Below, in pieces: positions 48,426 through 56,843 of a DNA stretch of 64,000 nucleotides (the first letter of the stretch is position 1; every line of letters starts with the position of its first letter). The notes beneath the pieces are model-generated. The model had not been told where the DNA came from. It did no database searches and was given only the letters and a program-made list of their open reading frames with translations. The stretch is taken from NCBI RefSeq assembly GCF_005938105.1, contig NZ_VCPE01000006.1:237918-301917 (forward strand), given 5' to 3'. Both the position numbers and the translations under genes were made by a program. The DNA comes from Brucella haematophila. GTDB taxonomy: Bacteria > Pseudomonadota > Alphaproteobacteria > Rhizobiales > Rhizobiaceae.

Positions 48426-49429
48426 AATGCGCTGACGGCGACTTTCTCCGCCGCAGCCTGTGCCTTTGTCGCCTCGGCGAGCTTGTTGACCAGCGGATAA
48501 CGGAACGGCTTGGCCGAAATCTCGAACTGGTCGCCGGTTTGTGTCTTCACACCTTCCGAGAAGGACAGGGTCGCCGTGCCGAAGAAATGCACGTGAATAT
48601 CGCCCGGGCGGCGGAACAGCTCGTATTTGAAATGATGGTGTTCCAGATTGGCGATGGTGTGCGACATGTTCGCTTCACCCGACAGGAACGGCTTTTCGAA
48701 GATCATCTCATCGCCGCGACGAATGCGCGAAACACCTTCCACATGATCCGGCAGCGCGCCGACATAAAGCTCCGGTCCAAGCGATGCCTGACGCAACTTG
48801 GAATGAGCGAGCCAGAGATAATTCTGCTTTTCGGTCACATGATCGGAAAATTCATTGGCAAGGCAGAAGCCAAGACGATGCGGCTGACCATCCGGCCCGA
48901 TCAGATAGATGCCTGCAAGCTCCGGCTCTTCACCGCCATCTTCAGCGAAGGAAGGCGAAACCAGTTCGCCGCCGGTCGCGACCAGCGCGGAACCATCACC
49001 CTTGTAGAACCATTCCGGCTGAACACCGGTTTCGCCGGGCTTCGGCTTGCCGCCTTCGACGCCCATCAGGAACATGCGCATCGAATCGGTCGGCTTTTCG
49101 GCAGCCTGCGCAGCCTTGTGCATCTTGTCGCGACCATCGGCGGAACCGAGATGCGTGAGGCCGGTGCCTGCAACGATCAGATGAGCCGGATCGGAATGGG
49201 TGATCGGCAGGCCGACGCGACCCGCAGCCAGCGCAGCGTCGATATCGACGGCTTCGCCCTTGCCATTGCGCTCCACCTGCTCTGCAAGGCTGATGCCCGC
49301 ACCAATTGCCGCCCAGGCCAGTTCATAGATCGTCGAAGCACCATTGACGACATGCGCCGCACCATCATCCCCGCATGCAGCCACACGCGTTTCACCGCCC
49401 GCATCGCGGAACTGTACCAGACGTAACAT
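48422..49429 (-). CDS. AraD1/GguC-family protein (FAH superfamily sugar-acid dehydratase-like)
   Basis: This 335-aa protein of the fumarylacetoacetate-hydrolase superfamily resembles the GguC/AraD1 group found with ChvE-GguAB. The metal-site region is visible as EPELAGIYLIGPDGQPHRLGFCLANEFSDHVTEKQNYLWLAHSKLRQASLGPEL near residues 165-220. Related XylX/AraD1-type enzymes dehydrate 2-keto-3-deoxy-pentonate to 2-oxoglutarate semialdehyde. It is the first gene of the leftward run, before galactose/arabinose dehydrogenase. It would give the C5 branch of a shared pathway, but the reaction has not been shown here. Confidence 0.8.
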   Translation of the reverse strand: MLRLVQFRDAGGETRVAACGDDGAAHVVNGASTIYELAWAAIGAGISLAEQVERNGKGEAVDIDAALAAGRVGLPITHSDPAHLIVAGTGLTHLGSADGRDKMHKAAQAAEKPTDSMRMFLMGVEGGKPKPGETGVQPEWFYKGDGSALVATGGELVSPSFAEDGGEEPELAGIYLIGPDGQPHRLGFCLANEFSDHVTEKQNYLWLAHSKLRQASLGPELYVGALPDHVEGVSRIRRGDEMIFEKPFLSGEANMSHTIANLEHHHFKYELFRRPGDIHVHFFGTATLSFSEGVKTQTGDQFEISAKPFRYPLVNKLAEATKAQAAAEKVAVSAL

Positions 49430-49759
49430 TGAACCTCCCTAACCGCGAAGAGATCGCGGGCACTCCATACCGGCCGATTAAACGCATGCTAACGCTTTGC
49501 GGCAGCTTCTATTATTAATATGACTATTTTGCCAAGACCTGCTTTGTCAAGCAAGCTGAACTGCCCCATGCACAGTCTGATATGTGACAACGCTGCCACC
49601 CGGATTCAACCAACTGATTTTATTACACTAATGTTAAAAATGCCTGTTTGTCGCAGCCAAAATTCATTGCGATCCAGCGAAAGGCGCTTGCCATAAAGTA
49701 ATATTATATGCTTCATAAACAGGAAGGCCGGGAGGGCCTTTTTATTGGGAGGAACAATC
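49430..49759. other. Divergent intergenic region, AraD1-type gene and ytfQ
   Basis: This 330-bp AT-rich gap holds the promoters of both sugar operons. A TTGACA hexamer lies on the minus strand at 49545-49550, with only a weak -10 (ATAGTC) at 17 bp, so that promoter is tentative. A terminator hairpin at 49724-49743 directly precedes ytfQ. No gene is supported here. Confidence 0.6.
49724..49743 (+). terminator. Terminator-like hairpin in the ytfQ leader
   Basis: AAGGCC (49724-49729) and GGCCTT (49735-49740) with a GGGAG loop are followed by a T run to 49743. It ends 17 nt before the ytfQ ATG and 4 nt before its GGGAGG ribosome site. It may attenuate ytfQ or block read-through. Confidence 0.65.
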
Positions 49760-50719
49760 ATGAAACGCAGTATCGCCGCCCTGTCGGCTGTTTTTTCGTT
49801 CGCCTTGATTTCAAGCGTGTCGGCGGCGTCGCTGACGGTCGGCTTCTCGCAGATCGGCTCTGAATCAGGCTGGCGCGCCGCAGAAACGGCCCTGACCAAG
49901 CAGGAAGCTGAAAAGCGCGGATATACGCTGAAATTCGCCGACGCCCAGCAAAAGCAGGAAAACCAGATCAAGGCCGTGCGTGGCTTCATCGCACAGGGCG
50001 TGGATGCGATCCTGATCGCACCGGTCGTCTCGACCGGCTGGGACGCCGTCCTGAAGGAAGCCAAGGAAGCTGAAATTCCGGTCGTTCTGCTCGACCGCCA
50101 GATCGATTCCCCGGAAGATCTCTATCTCACCGCCGTGACCTCCGATCAGGTCCATGAAGGCAAGGTTGCCGGTGAGTGGCTTGTGAAGGACGTGGGCGAC
50201 AAGTCCTGCAATGTGGTCGAACTTCAGGGCACGACCGGTTCTTCGCCTGCGATCAACCGCAAAAAGGGCTTTGAAGAAGCGATCAAGGGTCACGACAACA
50301 TCAAGATTTCCCGTTCGCAGACTGGCGACTTCACCCGCACCAAGGGCAAGGAAGTCATGGAAAGCTTCATCAAGGCTGAAGGCGGCGGCAAGAACATCTG
50401 CGCTGTCTATGCCCATAATGACGACATGGCCGTCGGCGCCATTCAGGCCATCAAGGAAGCCGGTCTGAAGCCGGGCACCGACATCAAGATCGTGTCGATC
50501 GATTCCGTGCCGGATATCTTCCAGGCCATGGCCAATGGCGAAGCCAATGCGACCGTGGAACTGACGCCGAACATGGCCGGTCCGGCTTTCGATGCGATTG
50601 AAGCCTTCAAGGCCAAGGGCACTGTTCCGCCGAAGTGGATTCAGACGGAATCCAAGCTTTACACGCAGGCTGACGATCCGAAGGCCGTATACGAAGCCAA
50701 GAAGGGCCTCGGCTACTAA
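49760..50719 (+). CDS. ytfQ: Galactofuranose-type ABC transporter substrate-binding protein
   Basis: This is a periplasmic sugar-binding protein (319 aa) close to E. coli YtfQ, which binds furanose forms of galactose and arabinose. The signal peptide is MKRSIAALSAVFSFALISSVSAA. Matching stretches are LTVGFSQIGSESGWRAAETALTKQEAEKRG, QQKQENQIKAVRGFIAQGVDAILIAPVVSTGW, NVVELQGTTGSSPAINRKKGFEEAIKG and CAVYAHNDDMAVGAIQAIKEAGLKPG. GGGAGG lies 7 nt before the ATG at 49760. It opens the ytfQRT-yjfF operon. Confidence 0.94.
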   Translation: MKRSIAALSAVFSFALISSVSAASLTVGFSQIGSESGWRAAETALTKQEAEKRGYTLKFADAQQKQENQIKAVRGFIAQGVDAILIAPVVSTGWDAVLKEAKEAEIPVVLLDRQIDSPEDLYLTAVTSDQVHEGKVAGEWLVKDVGDKSCNVVELQGTTGSSPAINRKKGFEEAIKGHDNIKISRSQTGDFTRTKGKEVMESFIKAEGGGKNICAVYAHNDDMAVGAIQAIKEAGLKPGTDIKIVSIDSVPDIFQAMANGEANATVELTPNMAGPAFDAIEAFKAKGTVPPKWIQTESKLYTQADDPKAVYEAKKGLGY

Positions 50720-50732
50720 TCTTCGTGTCATT

Positions 50733-50757
50733 CGGGCCGCCAGTTTTCGGCGGCCCG
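50733..50757 (+). other. Intercistronic hairpin between ytfQ and ytfR
   Basis: A perfect 9-bp stem CGGGCCGCC/GGCGGCCCG (50733-50741 and 50749-50757) with a 7-nt loop lies 14 nt after the ytfQ stop, with no long T run. It is the same arrangement as the hairpin at 36832-36860 after another binding-protein gene. Confidence 0.65.
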
Positions 50758-50818
50758 GGTTTCCCTTCGGCCCGTTTTGGCCAAGGGTATCGTTGCAATT
50801 CGCAAACGGAAGACTGCC

Positions 50819-52390
50819 ATGACTCGCCCTGAAACAGGCGCTCAACAGGCGTCGGTTATACCGCTTCTCGAAGCGCGCTCTATCACCAAATCCTTTCTGG
50901 GCGTCACCGCACTTGACCATGTCGATTTCGCGCTCAACCGCGGCGAAATCCATGCCTTGCTCGGTGAAAACGGCGCGGGCAAATCCACACTCATCAAGAT
51001 ATTGACCGGCGCCTATCATGGCTTTGACGGCTCGATCCTTCTTGACGGAGAGCCCATTGCGCCCGCTTCCGTGGCGGAGGCGCAGACGCTCGGCATCGGC
51101 ACCGTCTATCAGGAAGTGAACCTGCTGGAGAACCTCACCGTCGCCGAAAACCTGTTTCTCGGTCGCCAGCCGCGTCGTTTCGGTTTTGTCGATCGTCGGC
51201 GCATGGAAAAGGACGCAACCACCCTTCTCGCGCGCTACGGTCTCGGCATCGATGTCAGCGCGCCGCTCTCGGCCTACTCCGTTGCCATACGCCAGATCAT
51301 CGCGATTGCGCGCGCCGTCGATTTGTCGGGCAAGGTGCTTGTCCTTGACGAACCGACCGCCAGCCTTGATGCGCGCGAAGTCGAAATGCTGTTCACCGTG
51401 CTGCGCCAGTTGAAGGCCGAAGGGCTCGGCATCATCGTCATCACGCATTTTCTGGATCAGGTCTATGCGATTGCCGATTGCGCCACCGTGCTGCGCAACG
51501 GTCGTCTGGTCGGCAGCCGCAACCTGTCGGAACTGCCGCGCACCGACCTGATTTCCATGATGCTCGGCCACCAGTTGCAGGAAACCGTGCGCCGCCAGCT
51601 GACCGAAGAGGTCAGCGACGACACGGTCGCGCCCATCCGCTTTTCCGGCTATGGCAAGAAAGGCAGCGTTGCCCCGTTCGATCTCGCCATCAAGCCCGGC
51701 GAAGCTGTCGGCATTGCCGGGCTGCTGGGTTCGGGTCGCACCGAAACCGCCCTTCTCATGTTTGGCGTCGATGAAGCCGATAGCGGCCAGCTCACGGTCG
51801 ATGGCAAGGAGATAAAGCTTCCCTCGCCCGTCGCGGCCATTTCCGAGCGCTTCGCCTTCTGCCCGGAAGAACGCAAGACAGACGGCATCATCGGTGATTT
51901 TTCAGTGGCCGAAAATATCGCGCTGGCCGTGCAGGGCAAACGCGGCTGGTCAAAGCCGCTGTCCTCGCGTGAAAAGGCGGCACTGGCCGACCGCTATATC
52001 AAGGCGCTCGATATCCGGCCGCCCGATCCGCACAAGCCGATCAAGTTTCTGTCCGGCGGCAACCAGCAAAAGGCCATTCTGGCGCGCTGGCTCGCCACCG
52101 ATCCCCGCCTTCTGATCCTCGATGAACCGACACGTGGCATCGACATCGGGGCGCACGCGGAAATTCTCAAGCTGATCGGCGAACTCTGCGCACAAGGCAT
52201 GGCGCTTGTCATCATCTCGTCCGAATTCGAAGAACTGGCCGCCGTCGCCAATCGCGTGGTGGTTCTGTCGGACCGCCGCCACGTCGCGGAATTGCGGGGT
52301 GAAGAAATCACCGCCGACAATATCGTGCGTGCAATAGCAGAGACCGGCCCGAAAATCGCTTCTGCAAGCCAGAAGGAAGCCGCAGCATGA
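50819..52390 (+). CDS. ytfR: Galactofuranose-type ABC transporter ATP-binding protein
   Basis: This tandem-domain sugar ATPase has 523 aa. Domain one carries Walker [26 protein letters not shown] near residue 45 and [19 protein letters not shown] near 175. Domain two has GIAGLLGSGRTETALLMFG near 295 and [37 protein letters not shown] near 410. The start at 50819 follows GGAAG. The stop overlaps the ytfT start by four bases. Confidence 0.94.
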   Translation: MTRPETGAQQASVIPLLEARSITKSFLGVTALDHVDFALNRGEIHALLGENGAGKSTLIKILTGAYHGFDGSILLDGEPIAPASVAEAQTLGIGTVYQEVNLLENLTVAENLFLGRQPRRFGFVDRRRMEKDATTLLARYGLGIDVSAPLSAYSVAIRQIIAIARAVDLSGKVLVLDEPTASLDAREVEMLFTVLRQLKAEGLGIIVITHFLDQVYAIADCATVLRNGRLVGSRNLSELPRTDLISMMLGHQLQETVRRQLTEEVSDDTVAPIRFSGYGKKGSVAPFDLAIKPGEAVGIAGLLGSGRTETALLMFGVDEADSGQLTVDGKEIKLPSPVAAISERFAFCPEERKTDGIIGDFSVAENIALAVQGKRGWSKPLSSREKAALADRYIKALDIRPPDPHKPIKFLSGGNQQKAILARWLATDPRLLILDEPTRGIDIGAHAEILKLIGELCAQGMALVIISSEFEELAAVANRVVVLSDRRHVAELRGEEITADNIVRAIAETGPKIASASQKEAAA

Positions 52391-53457
52391 TTGCCCGCAT
52401 ATCCAGAAAATTCAAAAGACTGGCGCCGCAGCTTGCAGCCCTCATTCTGATTCTTGCCGCGAATACCATTATCTCGCCTGGCTTTCTCGATGTTTCGTTC
52501 CAGAATGGTCGCCTTTATGGCAGCCTGATCGACATTCTGGTGCGTGCGGCACCTGTCGCCATTCTGGCCGTCGGCATGACGCTGGTAATCGCCACACGCG
52601 GCATCGACCTTTCCGTCGGCGCGGTCATGGCGATCAGTGGCGCTTTCGCCGCCTCGCTGATCGTCGCGGGCTATCCACTGGCTATCGTCATTCCGGCTGC
52701 TCTCGGCGTCGGTTTGCTCTGTGGCCTGTGGAACGGCTTTCTGGTCGCCGTCTTCGATATCCAGCCGATTATCGCGACCCTGATCCTCATGGTGGCGGGA
52801 CGCGGCATCGCCCAGCTCATCACCGAAGGCGCAATCCTCACCTTCAACAATGACGCCTTCGCCGCGCTTGGTTCCGGCTCGTTTCTCGGCATACCCATTC
52901 CAGTGCTGATCTGGATTCTAGCCGGGCTGGTCGTCGGCATCGCTGTGCGCTCCAGCGCGCTCGGCTTCCTGATCGAGGCAACCGGCATCAATCGCCGCGC
53001 TGCCATGCTGGCGGGCGTCAAGGCACGCTTCCTGCTGTTCAGCGTCTATGCCGTTTCCGGCGTTGGCGCAGCGCTTGCAGGCTTGATCGCAACCGCCGAC
53101 ATTCGCGGTGCGGATGCCAACAATGCCGGGCTGTGGCTTGAACTCGATGCCATTCTGGCCGTTGTCATCGGTGGTACGTCACTCAATGGCGGACGCTTCT
53201 CGATCACCGCCTCGCTGCTCGGCGCGCTCATCATCCAGTCAATCAACACCGGCATTCTGATGGCGGGCTTCCCGCCGGAATTCAACCTCATCATCAAGGC
53301 AGGCATCATCATCGTGGTGCTCACCTTCCAGTCGGCGGCCATCGTCAACCTGATCGGTTTCCTGCGCTCGCAGCGCAAGGGTGGCGCCACCAATAGCACC
53401 CATCAGAACGCACAGCCCCGGCAAGAGGCCCGGCCTCAGCGAGGAGCAGGACAATGA
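52387..53457 (+). CDS. ytfT: Galactofuranose-type ABC transporter permease 1
   Basis: This is one of two inner-membrane permeases (356 aa). RbsC-type stretches are AILAVGMTLVIATRGIDLSVGAVMAISGAFAASLI near residue 58, FDIQPIIATLILMVAGRGIAQLITEG near 122 and LWLELDAILAVVIGGTSLNGGRFSITASLLGALII near 245. It is coupled by four-base overlaps to both ytfR and yjfF. The long basic, Gln/Arg-rich tail (about residues 325-356) is hydrophilic and probably cytoplasmic. Confidence 0.94.
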   Translation: MIARISRKFKRLAPQLAALILILAANTIISPGFLDVSFQNGRLYGSLIDILVRAAPVAILAVGMTLVIATRGIDLSVGAVMAISGAFAASLIVAGYPLAIVIPAALGVGLLCGLWNGFLVAVFDIQPIIATLILMVAGRGIAQLITEGAILTFNNDAFAALGSGSFLGIPIPVLIWILAGLVVGIAVRSSALGFLIEATGINRRAAMLAGVKARFLLFSVYAVSGVGAALAGLIATADIRGADANNAGLWLELDAILAVVIGGTSLNGGRFSITASLLGALIIQSINTGILMAGFPPEFNLIIKAGIIIVVLTFQSAAIVNLIGFLRSQRKGGATNSTHQNAQPRQEARPQRGAGQ

Positions 53458-54440
53458 GAATTCTTCGCAACCTGCCCTTTCTGACCACAGTGGCGATTTT
53501 CCTGATCGCCTATGCGATCTGCGCCGTGCAGTTCCCGAACATGCTGTCGACGCGGGTGATCGGCAATCTGTTGACCGACAATGCCTTTCTGGGCATCGCC
53601 GCCGTTGGCATGACCTTCGTGATCATTTCCGGCGGCATTGATCTCTCCGTCGGCTCAGTCATCGCCTTTACCAGCGTTTTCGTCGCGGTGCTCGTCGGCA
53701 AGCTCGGCGTGCATCCAATTGTGGCATTCGCGCTCGTTCTCGTCATCGCCGCTCTTTTTGGCGCATGGATGGGCATGATGATCCATTATCTCGGCATCCC
53801 GCCTTTTGTGGCGACGCTGGCCGGTATGTTCCTCGCGCGCGGCGCGGCCTTCCTGATCTCGACGGAATCGGTGCCGATCTCACACCCTTTCATCGACACG
53901 TTGCAGGGGCTCTATTTCCGGCTGCCGGGCGGTGGCAGGCTGACATTCATCGCCATGTTGATGCTGGCCGTGTTTATCGTTGGCGGCATTCTCGCCCACC
54001 GCACGCGCTTTGGCGCAAACATCTATGCGCTTGGCGGCAATCAGCAATCGGCGGAACTGATGGGCGTTCCCATCGGCCGCACGACCATCGGCATCTATAC
54101 GATGTCGGGCGTGCTTTCCGGCCTCGCCGGTATCGTCTATACGCTCTATACCTCGTCCGGCTATTCGCTGGCGACGGTGGGCGTGGAGCTGGATGCCATC
54201 GCATCCGTGGTCATCGGCGGAACGCTTCTGACCGGCGGCGCGGGACTGGTGGCGGGAACATTTGTCGGCATTCTGATACAGGGGCTGATACAGACCTATA
54301 TTGTTTTCGACGGCACGCTGTCTTCCTGGTGGACGAAAATCGCAATCGGTATATTGCTGTTCCTGTTCATCGCCCTGCAACGAGGACTGTTGTGGTTCTC
54401 CGACTTAAGACTGGCGCGGCAACGCATGAAGGAGGCCTGA
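53454..54440 (+). CDS. yjfF: Galactofuranose-type ABC transporter permease 2
   Basis: This is the second permease of the heterodimeric channel (328 aa): [38 protein letters not shown] near residue 45, GIPPFVATLAGMFLARGAAFLISTESVPI near 115 and VGVELDAIASVVIGGTLLTGGAGLVAGTFVGILI near 240. It overlaps ytfT and is followed after one base by a TTG-initiated GntR gene, so the regulator belongs to the same transcript. Confidence 0.94.
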   Translation: MRILRNLPFLTTVAIFLIAYAICAVQFPNMLSTRVIGNLLTDNAFLGIAAVGMTFVIISGGIDLSVGSVIAFTSVFVAVLVGKLGVHPIVAFALVLVIAALFGAWMGMMIHYLGIPPFVATLAGMFLARGAAFLISTESVPISHPFIDTLQGLYFRLPGGGRLTFIAMLMLAVFIVGGILAHRTRFGANIYALGGNQQSAELMGVPIGRTTIGIYTMSGVLSGLAGIVYTLYTSSGYSLATVGVELDAIASVVIGGTLLTGGAGLVAGTFVGILIQGLIQTYIVFDGTLSSWWTKIAIGILLFLFIALQRGLLWFSDLRLARQRMKEA

Positions 54441-54441
54441 A

Positions 54442-55167
54442 TTGGGATTGCTGGAAACGGCCATAACCGGACGCAAGCGGCATAACAGCCACGCTGTCGT
54501 CGTGGGGGAACTCGGGCGCGGCATTGTCGCGGGCACCATTCCCGAAGGTTCGATCCTGCCCGGTGACAACGAATTGTCATTGCGCTTCGGCGTTTCCCGC
54601 ACGGTCCTGCGCGAGGCGATGAAAACGCTTGCCGCCAAGCGCCTGATTGAACCCAAGGCCAAGGTTGGCACCCGTGTTCTGGGCCATGCCAGCTGGAACT
54701 TCTTCGACCCGGATGTTCTGACATGGCGCTTTGAAGCGGGCTTCGATGAAGTCTTTGTCGACCACCTAGCCGAAATGCGCATGGCGCTCGAACCGGCTGC
54801 CGCAGCCGCCGCAGCCGAACGCGCCACCAGCGACGAAATCGTCGAACTCTATGCGCTCGCCGCCAAGTTCGATAATCCGCAGCACACGCCGGAAACCATC
54901 GCCAAGGTCGACCTGGAATTCCATCTCGCGGTTGCGCGCATGTCGGGCAATCCGTTCATGCGTTCGGTCAGCGGGCTGATCGAGGCAGCACTTGCCGTTT
55001 CGTTCCAGCTTTCCTCACCTGCCGCATCGCGCGAAGGCATAGCCGAATGTGCGGCCAATCACCTGCGCATTGCCCATGCCATCGCTTCCCGCGATCCGCA
55101 AAAGGCCCGCGCAGCGATGGAAAGCGTCATCAAGCTCGGTGTGGAGCGCATTCGCAACGTCATCTGA
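54442..55167 (+). CDS. FadR-subfamily GntR regulator of the ytf operon (TTG start)
   Basis: This is a GntR regulator of 241 aa. A winged helix covers residues 15-80 (GSILPGDNELSLRFGVSRTVLREAMKTLAAKRLIEPKAKVGTRVLG), and an all-helical FCD effector domain with metal-binding His residues follows (DLEFHLAVARMSGNPF near 155, and CAANHLRIAHAIASRDP near 205). The start is a TTG chosen because GGAGG lies 6 nt upstream and residues after it fit the family. It begins one base after yjfF and probably controls sugar uptake. Confidence 0.9.
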   Translation: MGLLETAITGRKRHNSHAVVVGELGRGIVAGTIPEGSILPGDNELSLRFGVSRTVLREAMKTLAAKRLIEPKAKVGTRVLGHASWNFFDPDVLTWRFEAGFDEVFVDHLAEMRMALEPAAAAAAAERATSDEIVELYALAAKFDNPQHTPETIAKVDLEFHLAVARMSGNPFMRSVSGLIEAALAVSFQLSSPAASREGIAECAANHLRIAHAIASRDPQKARAAMESVIKLGVERIRNVI

Positions 55168-55318
55168 CGCAAAGCGGATGAAAATCAGGCGGAATTTGAA
55201 AGAATTCCGCCACGTCCTATAACTAGTGTGGGCTTAGTTATTCGCCGGAAAGAAATCGGATTCCTTCCGCCCACTTCATATGAGGTGCAGCCGCACCTTA
55301 CTCACGACAGGGTTTTTC

Positions 55319-56362
55319 ATGTCTTATCTTGCCGCTTCCGACCGCTACGACAAGGCCAATTTCCGCCGTGTCGGGCGCAGTGGTCTCGTCCTGCCTGCCA
55401 TTTCGCTTGGCCTCTGGCACAATTTCGGCGACGGGATTCCGCTCGACCGTCAGAAGGCGATGCTGTTCAAGGCCTTCGATCTTGGCATCACCCATTTCGA
55501 TCTTGCCAATAATTACGGCCCGCCTCCCGGCTCGGCAGAACGCAATTTCGGCCAGATCCTGAAAAGCGACCTTGGCCGTTATCGTGACGAGCTGATCATC
55601 TCCAGCAAGGCTGGCTGGGAAATGTGGCCCGGCCCTTATGGGCGTGGCGGCGGCTCGCGCAAGGCAATCCTTGCGAGCCTCGACCAGAGCCTGTCACGTC
55701 TCGGCCTCGACTATGTGGATATTTTCTATTCGCACCGTTTCGATGCCAATACGCCGCTGGAAGAAACAGCTGGCGCGCTGGCCAGCGCCGTCGAACAGGG
55801 CAAGGCGCTTTATGTCGGCATTTCATCCTATTCGGCAGGCAAGACGCGCGAAATCGCCAAGATTCTGGCCGCGCGCAACGTGCCGCTTCTGATCCACCAG
55901 CCGTCTTACAATCTGTTCAACCGCTGGATCGAAAAGGATCTGCTGTCGGCGACCGACGATGTCGGCACCGGTGTCATTGCCTTTACGCCGCTGGCGCAGG
56001 GCTTGCTGACCAATCGCTACCTCAACGGTATTCCGGCGGATGCGCGCATCAACCAGCCGGGCAACAAATCGCTGCGCCCGGTGCATCTGAGCTACGACAA
56101 TATTGAGCGCGCCCGCAGCCTCAACGAGATCGCCAAGAAGCGCGGGCAGAGCCTCGCCCAGATGGCGCTGGCCTGGGTGCTGCGCGATCCGCGCGTAACC
56201 TCGGCGCTGATCGGCGCAAGCTCGCCGGAACAGATCGTTGAAAACGTCAAGGCGCTGGACAATCTCTCCTTCTCGGCAGACGAGCTGAAAGAGATCGACA
56301 AATATGCGGTCGAAGGCGGCGTGAACCTTTGGGAAAAGCCTGCCAACGACGAAGCGGTGTGA
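55319..56362 (+). CDS. Aldo/keto reductase (YghZ-like, L-glyceraldehyde-3-phosphate reductase type)
   Basis: This is an NADPH-dependent aldo-keto reductase of 347 aa. Family features are FRRVGRSGLVLPAISLGLWHNFGD near residue 13, HFDLANNYGPPPGSAERNFGQIL near 57 (catalytic Asp and Tyr), LIISSKAGWEMWPGPYGRGGGSRKAI near 87 and DYVDIFYSHRFDANTPLEET near 130. YghZ-type enzymes reduce L-glyceraldehyde-3-phosphate and methylglyoxal. CAGGG precedes the start at 55319. It follows the sugar transporter and may share its promoter or be independent. Confidence 0.9.
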   Translation: MSYLAASDRYDKANFRRVGRSGLVLPAISLGLWHNFGDGIPLDRQKAMLFKAFDLGITHFDLANNYGPPPGSAERNFGQILKSDLGRYRDELIISSKAGWEMWPGPYGRGGGSRKAILASLDQSLSRLGLDYVDIFYSHRFDANTPLEETAGALASAVEQGKALYVGISSYSAGKTREIAKILAARNVPLLIHQPSYNLFNRWIEKDLLSATDDVGTGVIAFTPLAQGLLTNRYLNGIPADARINQPGNKSLRPVHLSYDNIERARSLNEIAKKRGQSLAQMALAWVLRDPRVTSALIGASSPEQIVENVKALDNLSFSADELKEIDKYAVEGGVNLWEKPANDEAV

Positions 56363-56380
56363 TCACCCACCATTCAAAGA

Positions 56381-56408
56381 AAAGCCCGGTTGTAACCGGG
56401 CTTTTTTG
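56381..56408. terminator. Bidirectional terminator between the aldo-keto reductase and OsmC genes
   Basis: The stem AAAGCCCGGTT/AACCGGGCTTT (56381-56391 and 56394-56404) is flanked by A and T runs. It serves the rightward reductase gene and the leftward dap-osmC unit. Confidence 0.9.
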
Positions 56409-56831
56409 TTATTCGACCTTCAGGTCAAAAGCGGGATTGCTGCGCAGCGTATTGCTGACGGTGCAGATTTCTTCGGCCAGTTCGGCGATGTGTCGCTTCT
56501 CTTCGGCTGAAAGATCACCATCGAAGTGAAATGCGATATGGAACCGCTCGATGCTTGACGGGCTTTCATGTGTCTTGTCGCCCTTAACCTCAACACGAAC
56601 ATCGGCCAGCTTTTCGCGCAAACCAAGCTTGCCTGCAGCGATGCGTGCGCTCAGCGCCATGCAGGCGGCGACCGATGCATAGATCAGATCAAGCGGGTTA
56701 AAACCCGGCTGGCTCACACTGGTCACAAGCTCGACCTTGCCGCCCGTTGGCGTGGTGATCACCGGCAACTGGCCTTCCGGCATTTCGGCAACCGCACCCG
56801 TCTCGCGGGTTCTGACCTTGAGCTCGCTCAT
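56409..56831 (-). CDS. OsmC-family protein
   Basis: This is an OsmC/Ohr-fold protein of 140 aa. The two redox Cys positions are present: ASVAACMALSARIAAGKLG near residue 52 and LAEEICTVSNTLRSNPAF near 122. Members reduce organic hydroperoxides with thiol cofactors, though some relatives lack peroxidase activity. It lies 12 nt after the D-aminopeptidase gene, so the two are probably one transcript. Confidence 0.9.
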   Translation of the reverse strand: MSELKVRTRETGAVAEMPEGQLPVITTPTGGKVELVTSVSQPGFNPLDLIYASVAACMALSARIAAGKLGLREKLADVRVEVKGDKTHESPSSIERFHIAFHFDGDLSAEEKRHIAELAEEICTVSNTLRSNPAFDLKVE

Positions 56832-56843
56832 GACTTTCCTCGT

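Noticed and set aside
49865-51571. 568-codon minus-strand frame over ytfQ-ytfR
   Set aside because: It is antisense to two genes with strong family matches, and its length reflects codon bias only.
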